A stretch of DNA of 64,000 bases from CAVZCC01 sp963773765 (lineage in GTDB: Bacteria; Actinomycetota; Acidimicrobiia; Acidimicrobiales; Microtrichaceae): NCBI GenBank assembly GCA_963773765.1, contig CAVZCC010000001.1, forward strand, positions 1,550,001 to 1,614,000, given 5' to 3'. A program made the translations under genes and the position numbers. The notes below the pieces were generated by a model that saw nothing but the letters and a program-made list of their open reading frames with translations, ran no database searches and was not told the origin of the DNA. Shown here piece by piece: positions 29,156 to 38,323 of the stretch (position 1 is the stretch's first letter; each line of letters opens with the position of its first letter).

Positions 29156-30409
29156 ATGCCACCGGGCGCCGCATCGACCATCCGCCTCCTCGCCGCCGTC
29201 GGCACACTGGCCCTGGTGGCGGCCGTGGCCGGCTGCTCCTCCGACGACAGCGGCGCCTCCGGCACCACGAGCGGCACCGGCGGGGAGGCGGCGTCCACCA
29301 CCCCGACGGCCGACGGGACCGAACCCGGCTCCTCCCCGTCCACCTCAGGGCCGGCAGCCGCAGCGCCGACCGGCCCGGTGTTCCCCGGGGCGGACTGGTC
29401 GACGACGGACCCGGCCTCGGCCGGGATGGACCCGGCCGCGCTGGGCGCCATCGCCGGTCGGGCCGCCGACGCCGGCTCCAACTGCCTGGCCGTGACCCGC
29501 AGGGGCGAGATGGTGGCCGAGTGGTACTTCGACGGCACCGACCCGGACGCCGCCCAGGAGGTCTTCTCGGCGTCCAAGTCCGTCACCAGCACCCTGGTCG
29601 GCATCGCCCAGGCCGACGGCGACCTGGCCATCACGGACCCGGCCTGGAACTACCTGCCGCAGTGGAAGGGCACCCCCAGCGAGGCCGTGACCGTCAAGCA
29701 CCTGCTGTCCAACGACTCGGGCCGCCGCTACGCCTTCCAGACCGACTACGTGGAGATGGCGGCCAGGTCGCCGGACAAGACGGCGTTCGCGGTCGGCCTG
29801 GACCAGGAGGCGCCCCCCGGGACGGTGTGGCGGTACAACAACTCGGCCATCCAGACCCTGGACGGCGTGCTGCGTGCCGCGACCGGCACCCCCGTGTCGA
29901 CGTTCGCGGAGGAGCGGCTGTTCGGGCCCATCGGAATGGCGGACTCCTCCATGAAGCAGGACCGGGCCGGGAACACCCTCACGTTCATGGGCGTGCAGTC
30001 CACCTGTCGTGACATGGCCCGCTACGGCTACCTGATGCTGCGCGACGGCAACTGGGACGGGACCCAGGTCGTGCCCGCAGCGTGGGTGGCGGAGGCCACC
30101 GCCCCCAGCCAGCAGCTCAACGGCAACTACGGCTACCTCTGGTGGCTCAACCGGTCCGGCGACAACGCCGCCGCGGCCCAGGCCACCGGCCAACTCGACC
30201 GCGACGGTGGCAGCAACGGTGGCCAGATGGCCCCCGGCGCCCCCGACGACATGTACTTCGCGCTGGGCCTGGGGGGCCAGGTCATCGCCATCGACCCGGG
30301 ATCCGAGACGGTGGTCGTCCGGCTGGGACCGGTGGGCACGCCGGGTGCACCCGGGTTCGGGGCGAAGGACGCCGCCGCCGTGGTCACCGAGGCGCTGGTG
30401 GCCCCGTGA
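29156..30409 (+). CDS. Lipoprotein serine hydrolase, beta-lactamase/esterase (class C-like) family
   Basis: A 417-residue lipoprotein. The signal peptide ends in the lipobox AVAGC (Cys27), followed by a long Ser/Thr/Gly linker. The catalytic domain has the SxxK motif SASK (Ser138, Lys141), YNN as the Tyr-x-Asn motif, and GGQMAPGAPDDMYFALGLGG in the KTG position. Family members are esterases, D-aminopeptidases or carboxypeptidases acting outside the cell. The length and order fit the 6-aminohexanoate-dimer hydrolase/EstB type, but the substrate is open. ATG 29156 follows GGAGA. The next gene begins 23 bases after the stop. Confidence 0.8.
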   Translation: MPPGAASTIRLLAAVGTLALVAAVAGCSSDDSGASGTTSGTGGEAASTTPTADGTEPGSSPSTSGPAAAAPTGPVFPGADWSTTDPASAGMDPAALGAIAGRAADAGSNCLAVTRRGEMVAEWYFDGTDPDAAQEVFSASKSVTSTLVGIAQADGDLAITDPAWNYLPQWKGTPSEAVTVKHLLSNDSGRRYAFQTDYVEMAARSPDKTAFAVGLDQEAPPGTVWRYNNSAIQTLDGVLRAATGTPVSTFAEERLFGPIGMADSSMKQDRAGNTLTFMGVQSTCRDMARYGYLMLRDGNWDGTQVVPAAWVAEATAPSQQLNGNYGYLWWLNRSGDNAAAAQATGQLDRDGGSNGGQMAPGAPDDMYFALGLGGQVIAIDPGSETVVVRLGPVGTPGAPGFGAKDAAAVVTEALVAP

Positions 30410-30432
30410 GCCGGGCGGACTGAGGCACCGCG

Positions 30433-32577
30433 ATGGAGGACCGGCACGGGCTGGAGCACGCCGGTGACCTGGTGGACGATCGCCTGGTGGACGATCGCCT
30501 GGTGGACGCCGCCTGGTGGCGGGCCCGGCAGGACGACTACCTGGCCGCGGCCACCGCGGTGCTCACCCCGGGCTCGCCGCTCAACGTGATCGACCACCTG
30601 GAACGGGCCCGCCGGGATCCCAGCCACGGGTTCGACCCGGCCGTCCTCACCGACGCGGTGGTGTCGCGCTGGTGCCACCGCATCGACGGATGGCTGGACT
30701 GCGCCGACTTCGACGTGCTGCGGCTCCTCACCCTCTGGCTCGACCACCGCGAGGCGCTGCCCGACGCCGTCACCTCGGCGCTGCGGGACCGGTTCCTCGG
30801 CTTCCGGTACTGGTACACGGACCCGGGCCCGACGGCACCGGCCCCGGACCCGTGGTCGACGAGCGCTGGTACTGGTCCGAGAACCACCGGCTGATCTTCC
30901 ACACCTGCGAGTACCTGGCCGGCCAGGCCTTCCCGACGACGCGCTTCGGGCGCACCGGCCTGACCGGCGACGAGCACCGCGCCCGTGCGGCCGGTCGCCT
31001 GGCGGGGTGGTTCGACGAGAAGGCCCGCGTACGGGTTCAGCGAGTGGCACTCCGACGTGTACTACGAGAAGGACCTCGCCCCGCTGGTCACCCTGGCCGA
31101 GTTCGCGGACGACCCGGCCCTGGCCGAGCCGGGCCGCCACGTTCGTCGACCTGGTGCTGTTCGACCTGGCCCTGCACTCGCACCGCGGCAACGTGGGCTG
31201 CACCCACGGCCGGTCGTACATGAAGGACAAGTCCCGGGCCAGCGACCAACCCGTGTTCGCGCGCGCTCAAGATGTGCTTCGACGCCACCGACGAGCCGTG
31301 GCCGGTGGAGAGCGGCGACGACGCCGACCTCCTGCCCCGCAACGAGGGCGCCACCCTGTTGGCCCGTGCCACCCGCTACCGGCCGCCGGACGTGCTGCGC
31401 CGGATCGCCACCAGTGCCGAGCGATGGTGGACCGGGAGGGCATGGGCGTGGCCATCGACCCGGCCGAGCCGCTGGTGGACGCACCCGACCCGGGCCGACG
31501 GGCTGTCCTACACCGACCCGGACATGGTGCCGTTCTGGTGGGACCGCGGTGCCCTCACCCCGTGGCAGCTCATCCCGCTCATGATGGACACGCTGGACCG
31601 CCACCACCTGTGGGACGCCTGGCTGTTCGAGCAGTTCCGGGTGGTCCGCTACTTCACCGGCGATGACCGGGCCACGGTCCAGCGCCTCAGCCACGACCTC
31701 CACCCCATGGTGAACGCGGGCCTGCTGGGCGAGGTCAACACCTACACCTGGCGCAACGGCCACGGCATGTTGTCGACCGCCCAGTCGTACCGGCCGGGCA
31801 TGCGTCGGGTTCCAGCACCACGTGTGGCAGGCGACGCTGGACGAGCGGGCCGTGGTGTTCACCGTGCACCCGGGCAACGAGCCCACGGCCCACGCCGGGG
31901 ACTACCTGGACAACGACCGGTACTGGACCGGCAGCGCCACCTTGCCCCGTTCGGTCCAGCAGGGCCGGGCCGCGCTGCACCTGTACGCCCCGGCGTTCAG
32001 GCCGCCGGACATCCCGGAGCTGGCCGGGTTCGCCTACTGCGACTCCACCCACGCCTACTTCCCGACCGAGTGCTTCGACGAGGTGGTCGGCGACGGCCAC
32101 TGGACCCTGGGCCGGCGCGGTGACGGCTTCGTGGCGCTGTGGTCCTGGCGTCCGGTGGCGTGGCGGCACCACGACCCGGCACAGGTGTTCACCAACGGGC
32201 TGTCCGCCCCGTTCGACCTGGTGGCCGACGGCGGCCCGGACAACGTCTGGGTCGTGGAACTGGGCGATGCCGACCGGTGGGGCGACCTGGAGGGCTTCCG
32301 GCACGCGGTCACCACCGCCCCGGTGGAGGTGACCGACCACGGGTGGTCCGACGGCGCCCACCGGGGGTTCCGGGTCCGGTACCACTCACCGGCCGAGGGC
32401 CGGCTGGAGCTGGACATGTCCGGGCCCCTCCTGGTGGACGGGAACGAGGTGGCCGTCGACGGCTACCCGCGGTTCGACAACCCGTACACACGGGTGGAGC
32501 GGGGTGACACCGTGGTCCGCATCCGTGACGGGTCGGGGACCTTCACCCTGGACCTGGCCGCCGGCACCCGGGGCTGA
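30433..32577 (+). CDS. Large uncharacterised protein (about 710 residues), frame broken about seven times
   Basis: I do not recognise a named family. Joined frames give an N-terminal helical region with CHRIDGWLDCADFDVLRLL, a conserved-looking WYWSENHRLIFHTCEYLAG block and YGFSEWHSDVYYEKDLAPL, then a long middle with YTDPDMVPFWWDRGAL. The C-terminal beta-rich domain (AVVFTVHPGNEP, GFAYCDSTHAYFP) is intact from about 31810. The W-S-E-N-H motif and repeated helices resemble alpha/alpha-toroid polysaccharide-active proteins, but this is a weak guess. There is no signal peptide. Breaks lie near 30848, 31028, 31133, 31266, 31425, 31490 and 31808. A 15-bp tandem repeat near the start encodes DDRLV twice. 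Confidence 0.55.
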
Positions 32578-32655
32578 GCCCGCGTCCACGTCGGCCCGCC
32601 CCACACGCCGATGTGCCGGCCCGGCCCGCCACGGCGCCGTGCCATGATCGTTGCC

Positions 32656-33859
32656 ATGAGCACCGCGAGTGACACCTCCGGGGACCGGACGGCCCCCTCA
32701 CCGTTCGAACCGGCCCGGCTGGGACCACTGACGCTGCGCAACCGGATCATCAAGGCCGCCACCTTCGAGGGCGTCATGCCCCGGGGCGCGGTGTCCGACG
32801 ACCTCATCGAGTTCCACCGTCGGGTCGCAGCCGGAGGCGCGGCCATGACGACGGTGGCGTACTGCGCCATCTCCAAGGGCGGCCGCGTCCACCGCAACAC
32901 CCTGGTCATGGACGAGGGCATCGTCGCGGACCTGGAGCGCCTGACCGACGCCGTGCACGGGGAGGGCGCCCTGGCCGCGGCGCAGATCGGCCACGCCGGC
33001 CTGGTGGCCAACGTCCGCTCCAACGGACGTCCCACCCTGGCTCCCAGCACCCGGTTCTCCGCCCCGGCCATGGGCAGGGTGAAGGGGGCCACCGTGGCCC
33101 AGCTCGACGAGGTCGTGGACCAGTACGCCGCCGCGGCCCGGGTGGCCGTGCAGTCCGGGTTCGACGCCATCGAGATCCACCTGGGCCACAACTACCTGGT
33201 CAGCTCGTTCTTCAGCCCCAACCTGAACAAGCGCCGCGACGAGCTACGGCGGCAGCATCGAGAACCGGGCCCGCCTGGCCCGTCGGGTCGTCGACGCCGT
33301 CCGGGGCGCCACGCCGGACTCCATGGCGGTGACGGCCAAGTTCAACATGGCCGACGGCGTGAAGCACGGGTTGTGGCTGGAGGAGAGCCTGCAGTTCGCG
33401 CAGCTGCTGGAGGCGGACGGCCAGCTGGACGCCCTGGAGCTGACCGGCGGCAGCTCGTTGCTCAACGGCATGTACTTCTTCCGGGGCGACGTGCCCATGG
33501 AGGAGTTCATCGCCACGCAGCCCACGGTCGTCGGCCTGGGCATGCGGGTGATGGGGCACAGGATCTTCCCGGAGCTGCCCTTCGAGGAGGGCTTCTTCCT
33601 GCCGTTCGCCCGCCAGTTCCGTGAGGCGCTGACCATGCCGCTGATCCTGCTGGGCGGCATCAACCGGCTGGACACCATCGAGGGCGCCCTGGCCGAGGGC
33701 TTCGAGTTCGTGGCCATGGCCCGGGCCCTGCTGCGGGAACCGGACCTGCCCAGCCGGATGCAGGCCGACGCGTCGCACGCCGGGCTGTGCGTGCACTGCA
33801 ACAAGTGCCTGCCCACCATCTACAGCGGCACCCGTTGCGTGCTGGTGTCCCCCGGCTGA
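32656..33859 (+). CDS. NADH:flavin oxidoreductase (old yellow enzyme family), frame broken once
   Basis: A TIM-barrel flavoprotein of about 400 residues. It begins FEPARLGPLTLRNRIIKAAT, has AQIGHAGLVAN and FDAIEIHLGHNYLVSSFF (substrate His/Asn region), then YGGSIENRARLARRVVDAV. The C-terminus has Cys-rich CVHCNKCLP. The frame breaks at 33243-33244, where removing one C restores RRDE-YGGSIENR. The C-terminal cysteines could bind an Fe-S cluster as in 2,4-dienoyl-CoA reductase-like members, but the long C-terminal domains of those enzymes are absent. Start ATG 32656, or 32644. Likely reduces an enone or enoate. Confidence 0.8.
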
Positions 33860-33950
33860 GCGGTCCCCCTTTCGGAGCCGGTCGTCACATCGGCGCTGAA
33901 TAGGTCTTTTGGCCCTTTCGGACGGCGCAGCGGTTCCGTACGTTCACCTG

Positions 33951-34139
33951 GTGTTCTCCACTCCGACCAACCGGTTCTACCCGCTGCCCGACGGCCGTGT
34001 GCTGACCTGGAGCCAGTGCGCGATGACCAACGCCACCGGCAACGAGATGACGGTGGAACGCACCCACGGGCACGTGGACGGCCAGCCCGTCCCCGACCAG
34101 GAGCTCCGCGAGCTCCTGGCCGAGTTCGCCGTCTCCTGA
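33951..34139 (+). CDS. Small hypothetical protein
   Basis: A 62-residue protein beginning VFSTPTNRFYPLPDGRVL if GTG 33951 is used; an in-frame ATG at 33909 would add 14 unlikely residues. It is hydrophilic, without a signal peptide or membrane span, and ends in an acidic helix (QELRELLAEFAV). Codon use matches real genes in the window. I know no family. It lies in a slightly AT-richer pocket after the flavin oxidoreductase gene and may have its own promoter. Confidence 0.45.
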   Translation: MFSTPTNRFYPLPDGRVLTWSQCAMTNATGNEMTVERTHGHVDGQPVPDQELRELLAEFAVS

Positions 34140-34239
34140 CCCCCGCCCAGCGGATGGGGGTCCTCGCGGCCCGCTGAGGGCGCCGGGTACCCGCAGACGT
34201 CGCCGCCGGTACGCTGCGGCCATCGCGAGGATCAGGGCC

Positions 34240-35208
34240 GTGGGTCCGGGGGTGGACATGGAGCGAGGATGGGGTGCCGCCGACGTCCCGGCCGGGCCGG
34301 ACTCGATCGCACGGCTCGTCCCCGACGCGGCGCCGGCCTGGGAGCGCCTCGTCGCCACACTCCCGGCGCCGGTGGACGGTCCCGATCCGGATCCCTCATG
34401 GGCCCCCACGGTCTGCGCCCTCACCCAGGGGTTGGCGCCGGTGCACGACGGAGTCGACCGGGCATCGGTGCTGGGGTGGCGCTCCGCCCCCGGGCTGACC
34501 GATGACACCGCCGCGGTGCTCTCCTTCGCGGAGCGGTTCGCGACCGACGTGTCCGCCATCACCGACGAGGACCGGGCGTCGCTGTTCGCCACGGTCGGCA
34601 CCGCAGCGTTCGACGTGGTGATGGGCCTCTACCTCGGCGACTACGTCCCCCGCGTCCGGGCCGCGCTCGACGGGCTGTTCGGCCCGGGGCGCTCCGGCTG
34701 GCCGGACCTCGGGACGGATCCCGCCATGGACACCGCGCCGGAACCGTGGCCGGCCATCGAGGCCTTCCAGCGGAACGTGGCAGTCCTGGGTGCCCTCGAC
34801 CCGACCACCACCGAGCTGGTCCGCCTGCGGGGTGCCCGCCAGCACGACTGCCGGCTGTGCCGGTCGCTGCGGAGCCGGTCCGCGCTGCTGGACGGTGCCG
34901 ACGAGGCCCTCTTCGACGCGGTGGACGGGGACCCGGACCACCTGCTGTCGGACCGCCATCGCTCCGCCCTGGCCCTGGCCGACGCCCTCATCTGGCAACC
35001 GGCCCGCATCCCGGCCGGGGTGCTGGACGCCGTGCGCCACGGGTTCACGCCGGTCGAGTCGGTCGAGCTGGTGCTGGACGTCATGCGCAACGCCGGCAAC
35101 AAGATCGCCGTGGCCCTGGCCGCCGACGACCCCCACGTCGCCGACGGCGTCGAGGTCTACGACATCGACCCGTCGGGCAACCCGGTCTACGGGCTGACCG
35201 CCCCCTGA
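34240..35208 (+). CDS. Carboxymuconolactone decarboxylase / AhpD-like two-domain protein
   Basis: A 322-residue, mainly helical protein with two related halves. The second half has the AhpD-type redox signature CRLC within RGARQHDCRLCRSL, preceded by TTELVRLR, and ends with LVLDVMRNAGNKIAVALA. The first half has a similar helix pattern (VLSFAERFATDVSAI) but no Cys pair. Members act as peroxidase adaptors or decarboxylases. GTG 34240 has GAGG about ten bases upstream; ATG 34258 is an alternative. It is convergent with the HD-domain gene. Confidence 0.65.
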   Translation: MGPGVDMERGWGAADVPAGPDSIARLVPDAAPAWERLVATLPAPVDGPDPDPSWAPTVCALTQGLAPVHDGVDRASVLGWRSAPGLTDDTAAVLSFAERFATDVSAITDEDRASLFATVGTAAFDVVMGLYLGDYVPRVRAALDGLFGPGRSGWPDLGTDPAMDTAPEPWPAIEAFQRNVAVLGALDPTTTELVRLRGARQHDCRLCRSLRSRSALLDGADEALFDAVDGDPDHLLSDRHRSALALADALIWQPARIPAGVLDAVRHGFTPVESVELVLDVMRNAGNKIAVALAADDPHVADGVEVYDIDPSGNPVYGLTAP

Positions 35209-35260
35209 GGCGACCCTCCGGGGGTGGACCGCGCGCCGGGGGCCGCCGACGTCGGTCGCC

Positions 35261-35818
35261 TCAGATGAGCTTGCCGCTGGCGAACACGGCCCGGAGCCGG
35301 GGCTCGAAGTGCTCCAGCGGGTAGGTCTCGCCGTCGGGGTCGAACGCCATCTGGTCCCACTCGTCGGCGAAGCGCTCCGCGAGCGCGAACTCGTCGTCGG
35401 TGAGCGTGTCACGGTGCTGTTCGCGGGCGTCGGGGTCGCCGCCGAAGTGCGCGTAGTAGTGCCGGCCCTGGAAGTCCTGGTGGACCAGGATCATCCTGTA
35501 GACCTCGTCACGGACGTAGGGCCGCAGGATCTCGGCCGCGATGCGGGGATGGTTGGGCACGGAGATGGCCTTGCCCACGTCGTGGCAGAGGGCGGCGACC
35601 ACGATCTCGTCGTCCGCCCCGGCCTGCTCGGCCAGCGTGGCGGTCTGGAGGCAGTGGGTCAGCTGGTCGGTCGAGAAACCGTCGGTGATGGAGCCCAGGG
35701 AGCGCAGCAGGTCGAGCACGCGGTCGGCCACGCGGGGCTGGTTGCGGGTGGTCTCCCGGCCGATCACGGCCCACTGCTCGGCGGTCGACTGGTCCATGCG
35801 GGTGAACGAGGTCGTCAT
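35261..35818 (-). CDS. HD-domain protein, putative mixed-valent di-iron oxygenase (PhnZ/TmpB/MIOX-like)
   Basis: A 185-residue protein with an HD metal site: His55 (HCLQTATLAEQAGADDE), His79-Asp80 (ALCHDVGK), His90, His113 (LVHQDF) and Asp155 (EWDQMAFDPD). The phrase GADDEIVVAALCHDVGK and the late W-D-Q-x-x-F-D-P segment are features of the PhnZ/TmpB and inositol-oxygenase group, where two irons activate oxygen. Ordinary HD phosphohydrolases lack the late motif. The substrate is unknown. It faces the P450 gene across a perfect 28-bp palindrome, suggesting shared control and perhaps one oxidative pathway. ATG 35818 chosen for homologue-like length. Confidence 0.7.
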   Translation of the reverse strand: MTTSFTRMDQSTAEQWAVIGRETTRNQPRVADRVLDLLRSLGSITDGFSTDQLTHCLQTATLAEQAGADDEIVVAALCHDVGKAISVPNHPRIAAEILRPYVRDEVYRMILVHQDFQGRHYYAHFGGDPDAREQHRDTLTDDEFALAERFADEWDQMAFDPDGETYPLEHFEPRLRAVFASGKLI

Positions 35819-35870
35819 CGGCCCATGATGGCCCACCGGCCGGCCGGGGACACCGGAGCGGTCCCGCGAT

Positions 35871-35898
35871 CGCTACTTGACCGCTCGGTCAAGTAGCG
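35871..35898. promoter_or_regulatory. Perfect 28-bp palindrome (TetR-type operator) between the HD oxygenase and P450 genes
   Basis: Arms CGCTACTTGACCG and CGGTCAAGTAGCG match perfectly over 13 bp, separated by CT. The core TTGACCG-N2-CGGTCAA is the kind of site bound by TetR-family repressors. It lies 53 bp before the HD gene start and 56 bp before the P450 start, so one bound dimer could block both promoters. A TetR gene lies at 38324. Confidence 0.7.
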
Positions 35899-35953
35899 TG
35901 CGTCGACCCGATACCGGCCGACGCCGACCCCCGATCCCCCCTCGGAGAACCAC

Positions 35954-37248
35954 GTGACCGACCTCGCTCCCCCTGGAACCGATCTCCCCGACCTCAGTGA
36001 GCCCGAGTTCTGGCAGCGGCCGCTCGAGGACCGCATGGCCGACTTCGCCGTGCTGCGGGAGGACGGGCCCGTTCACCCGCGGCCGAGTCGCTCAACCCGC
36101 TGACCGGCGAGGTCGACGAGTTCTGCGCCGTCACCCGCTACGCCGAGGTGGTCGAGATCAGCCGCCACGCCGCCGACTTCTGCTCCGGGCAGGGCTCGAT
36201 CTCGATCGCCGACATGCCCACCGAGGCCGCTCGAGTTCTTCGGCGTCGTTCATCACCATGGACGATCCCCGCCACGCCCGCCAGCGCGGCATCGTCGCCC
36301 GCTCGTTCACGCCCCGGCAGCTGCAGGGCGTGCTCGACTCGGTCGAGACCATCTGCACCGAGGTCATCGACGACATGTGCGAGCAGGGCGAGGTCGACCT
36401 GGTCGAGGCCATCTCCCAGCCGTTCCCGCTCCTGGTCATCTGCGACATGATGGGCATCCCCCGCAGCGAGTTCGACACCGTGCTCGACGCCACCAACGTC
36501 ATCCTCGGCGCCGGCGACCCCGACATCCTGGACGGCAAGGACGATCATCGCCGGCCCTGTTCGAGGCCGGCATGACCCTCACCGAGCTGATGAACGAGCT
36601 CGCCGAGGAGCGCCGAGGCAACCCCACCGACGACCTCACCTCGGCGCTGGTCCACAGCGACGGACGGCGAGGACATGCTCACCCCGGAGGAGATCGCGCC
36701 GTTCTTCATCCTCCTGGCCGTGGCCGGCAACGACACCACCCGCACCGCCACCAGCCTCGGCATGCACCTGCTCGTCGCAGAACCCGGACCAGCGCCGCAT
36801 CTGGCAGGACGACCTCGACGGCGTGACCACCACCGCGGTCGAGGAGATCGTGCGCATGGCCTCGCCGGTCACCTTCATGCGCCGCACGGTGACCCGACCG
36901 CTCACGCTGTCGGGCCACGACTTCGCCGAGGGCGACAAGCTCGTCCTCTTCTACGGCGCCGCCAACCGCGACCCCCGGGTGTTCGACGACCCCGAGCGCT
37001 TCGACGTGCGCCGCGACCCCAACCCGCACGTCGGCTTCGGCGGGCCCGGGCCCGCACTTCTGCCTCGGCGCCCACCTGGCCCGCCGCGAGCTGTCGGTGG
37101 TCTTCCGCCAGCTGTTCACCCGGCTGCCCGACATCGAGGTGTGCGGGCGAGCCGGTCCACCTGCGAGGCCGCCGGCATCCCGCTCGTCGGCGGCATCAAG
37201 CACCTCCCGGTGCGGTTCACCCCCACTGCCCCCTCGTCCACCCGCTGA
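35954..37248 (+). CDS. Cytochrome P450, frame broken about ten times
   Basis: Joining frames gives a full bacterial P450 (about 425 residues): FWQRPLEDRMADFAVLRE, SFITMDDPRHARQRG, the I-helix AVAGNDTTRTATS, the ExxR helix AVEEIVRMASP, and the haem loop GFGGPGPHFCLGAHLARREL with the Cys ligand. Breaks are near 36078, 36231, 36243, 36543, 36552, 36660, 36774, 37052, 37146 and 37169. Most vanish if one G or C is deleted, and no conserved block is lost. It resembles actinobacterial CYP125/142-like steroid P450s in motif style, but subfamily is not decided. GTG 35954 has GGAG upstream. It shares a palindromic control region with the HD gene. Confidence 0.82.
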
Positions 37249-37295
37249 GGCACCGCGCCAACACCGCTCCTCCCCCCATGCCGCTCGGGTTCTGG

Positions 37296-37330
37296 CGTCA
37301 GTTTTCGGGCCGGCGGCCCGAAAACTGACG
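37296..37330. terminator. Strong stem-loop between convergent genes
   Basis: A perfect 16-bp inverted repeat with a 3-base loop: CGTCAGTTTTCGGGCC, GGC, GGCCCGAAAACTGACG. It lies between the end of the P450 (37248) and the end of the SCO6745-like gene (37361, minus), so it may end transcription from both sides. The T- and A-runs are inside the stem rather than after it. It could also be a binding site or a small mobile palindrome. Confidence 0.6.
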
Positions 37331-37360
37331 ATGAAACCCAGGTGGGCTGGCGGGGACGGG

Positions 37361-38233
37361 TCAGGGTCGCTCGGGCCGCCTGGGCCGGGCCGCGGGCATC
37401 CAGTCCGGGCCCACGGTCTGGTCGATGCGCTCGAGCAGGCGCCCGCCCACCGGTTCCACCAGCTCCACGAACCGGGTCGTGCGCTCCTCACCCAGCAGTC
37501 GCCAGGCCTTCTGCGTGAGCTCATCGGTCCGGGCCTCGATGCGCTCGCGCAGGGCCAGGCCCCGGTCGTTCACGCGTCCGTCGGTGGCCAGGCCCCGGTC
37601 CTCCAGGTCGGCCAGGGCCACCGCCAGGGCCTGGTCGTCGGCGCCGCGGCTCCGGGGGATCCAGTCCCCCGGGTAGTTCAGGAACGCGTCGTGGAGCAGA
37701 CCGGCCTGCGTCCCGCTCAGGTCTTCGGCGCCCAGCACCGCGAAGTGGGTGTCGCCCCGGAACTCCCGGATGCAGTTCACCGCGAGCCAGGCCGACACCA
37801 ACTGGTCGTCCGGACGCACCCACTGGCGGTGCGCCGCGAACAACACGCGCCCGGAGGACGGCAGCGCGTCAGCGGCGGCCCACAGCGGGCCCGCCATCGC
37901 AGCGAGGTCGTCGCAGATCTCCGGCACGTACCGGCGCAGGCCTTCACCCACCGCCTCGTTGCGGGCGTCGGTGACCGCGTGGAAGGTCGTGACCGTGGCG
38001 GCCGACCCGATGCACAGCTCGATGAACGCCGGGTGGATGGAGTAGAAGGCCGCTGCCACGGCCTGGTGGCCGGCGGGAGCGAGCGGTGCACCCCGACTGG
38101 CTATGTAGTATCCGAACCCATCGGCACCCAGCGCGGTGTAGCGCTCGATGGCCACCGGGTCCCAGTAGATCCAGCCGATCAGCCGGTGGGAGGCCATCGA
38201 GGCCCGGGCGCTCAGGTCCATCCAGGTGCTCAT
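37361..38233 (-). CDS. SCO6745-family (helix-turn-helix-like) protein
   Basis: A 290-residue all-helical protein matching the actinobacterial SCO6745/SalK-like family. It opens ARASMASHRLIGWIYW followed by YTALGADGFGYYIASRGAPL, a core FYSIHPAFIELC, and ends with a winged-helix-like half (DRGLATDGRVNDRGLALRERI). The second half suggests a MarR-like DNA- or ligand-binding fold, but the biochemical role of the family is not established. ATG 38233 is used. It is divergent from the TetR gene with 90 bp between starts, a common regulator arrangement. Confidence 0.75.
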   Translation of the reverse strand: MSTWMDLSARASMASHRLIGWIYWDPVAIERYTALGADGFGYYIASRGAPLAPAGHQAVAAAFYSIHPAFIELCIGSAATVTTFHAVTDARNEAVGEGLRRYVPEICDDLAAMAGPLWAAADALPSSGRVLFAAHRQWVRPDDQLVSAWLAVNCIREFRGDTHFAVLGAEDLSGTQAGLLHDAFLNYPGDWIPRSRGADDQALAVALADLEDRGLATDGRVNDRGLALRERIEARTDELTQKAWRLLGEERTTRFVELVEPVGGRLLERIDQTVGPDWMPAARPRRPERP

Positions 38234-38323
38234 CCGGTCGATGGTAGTTCTGGCGCTGGTAGTGTCACATCTTGCCGCACATGATGTCGGCACCCGGGCT
38301 GACCGGGGGAAAGGACCACTCCG

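Noticed and set aside
30470..30505. Tandem 15-bp repeat as a regulatory or CRISPR-like element
   Set aside because: Only two units, inside a coding frame, encoding DDRLV twice; no spacers or further copies.
36543..36546. Insertions always at GATC, implying a methylation-linked error or signal
   Set aside because: A few breaks lie just before ATC, but many others (for example 10041, 33243, 37052) do not, so no single motif explains them.
35954..37248. Programmed frameshifting in the P450
   Set aside because: About ten shifts with no slippery site or fixed direction; simple insertions restore the standard protein.
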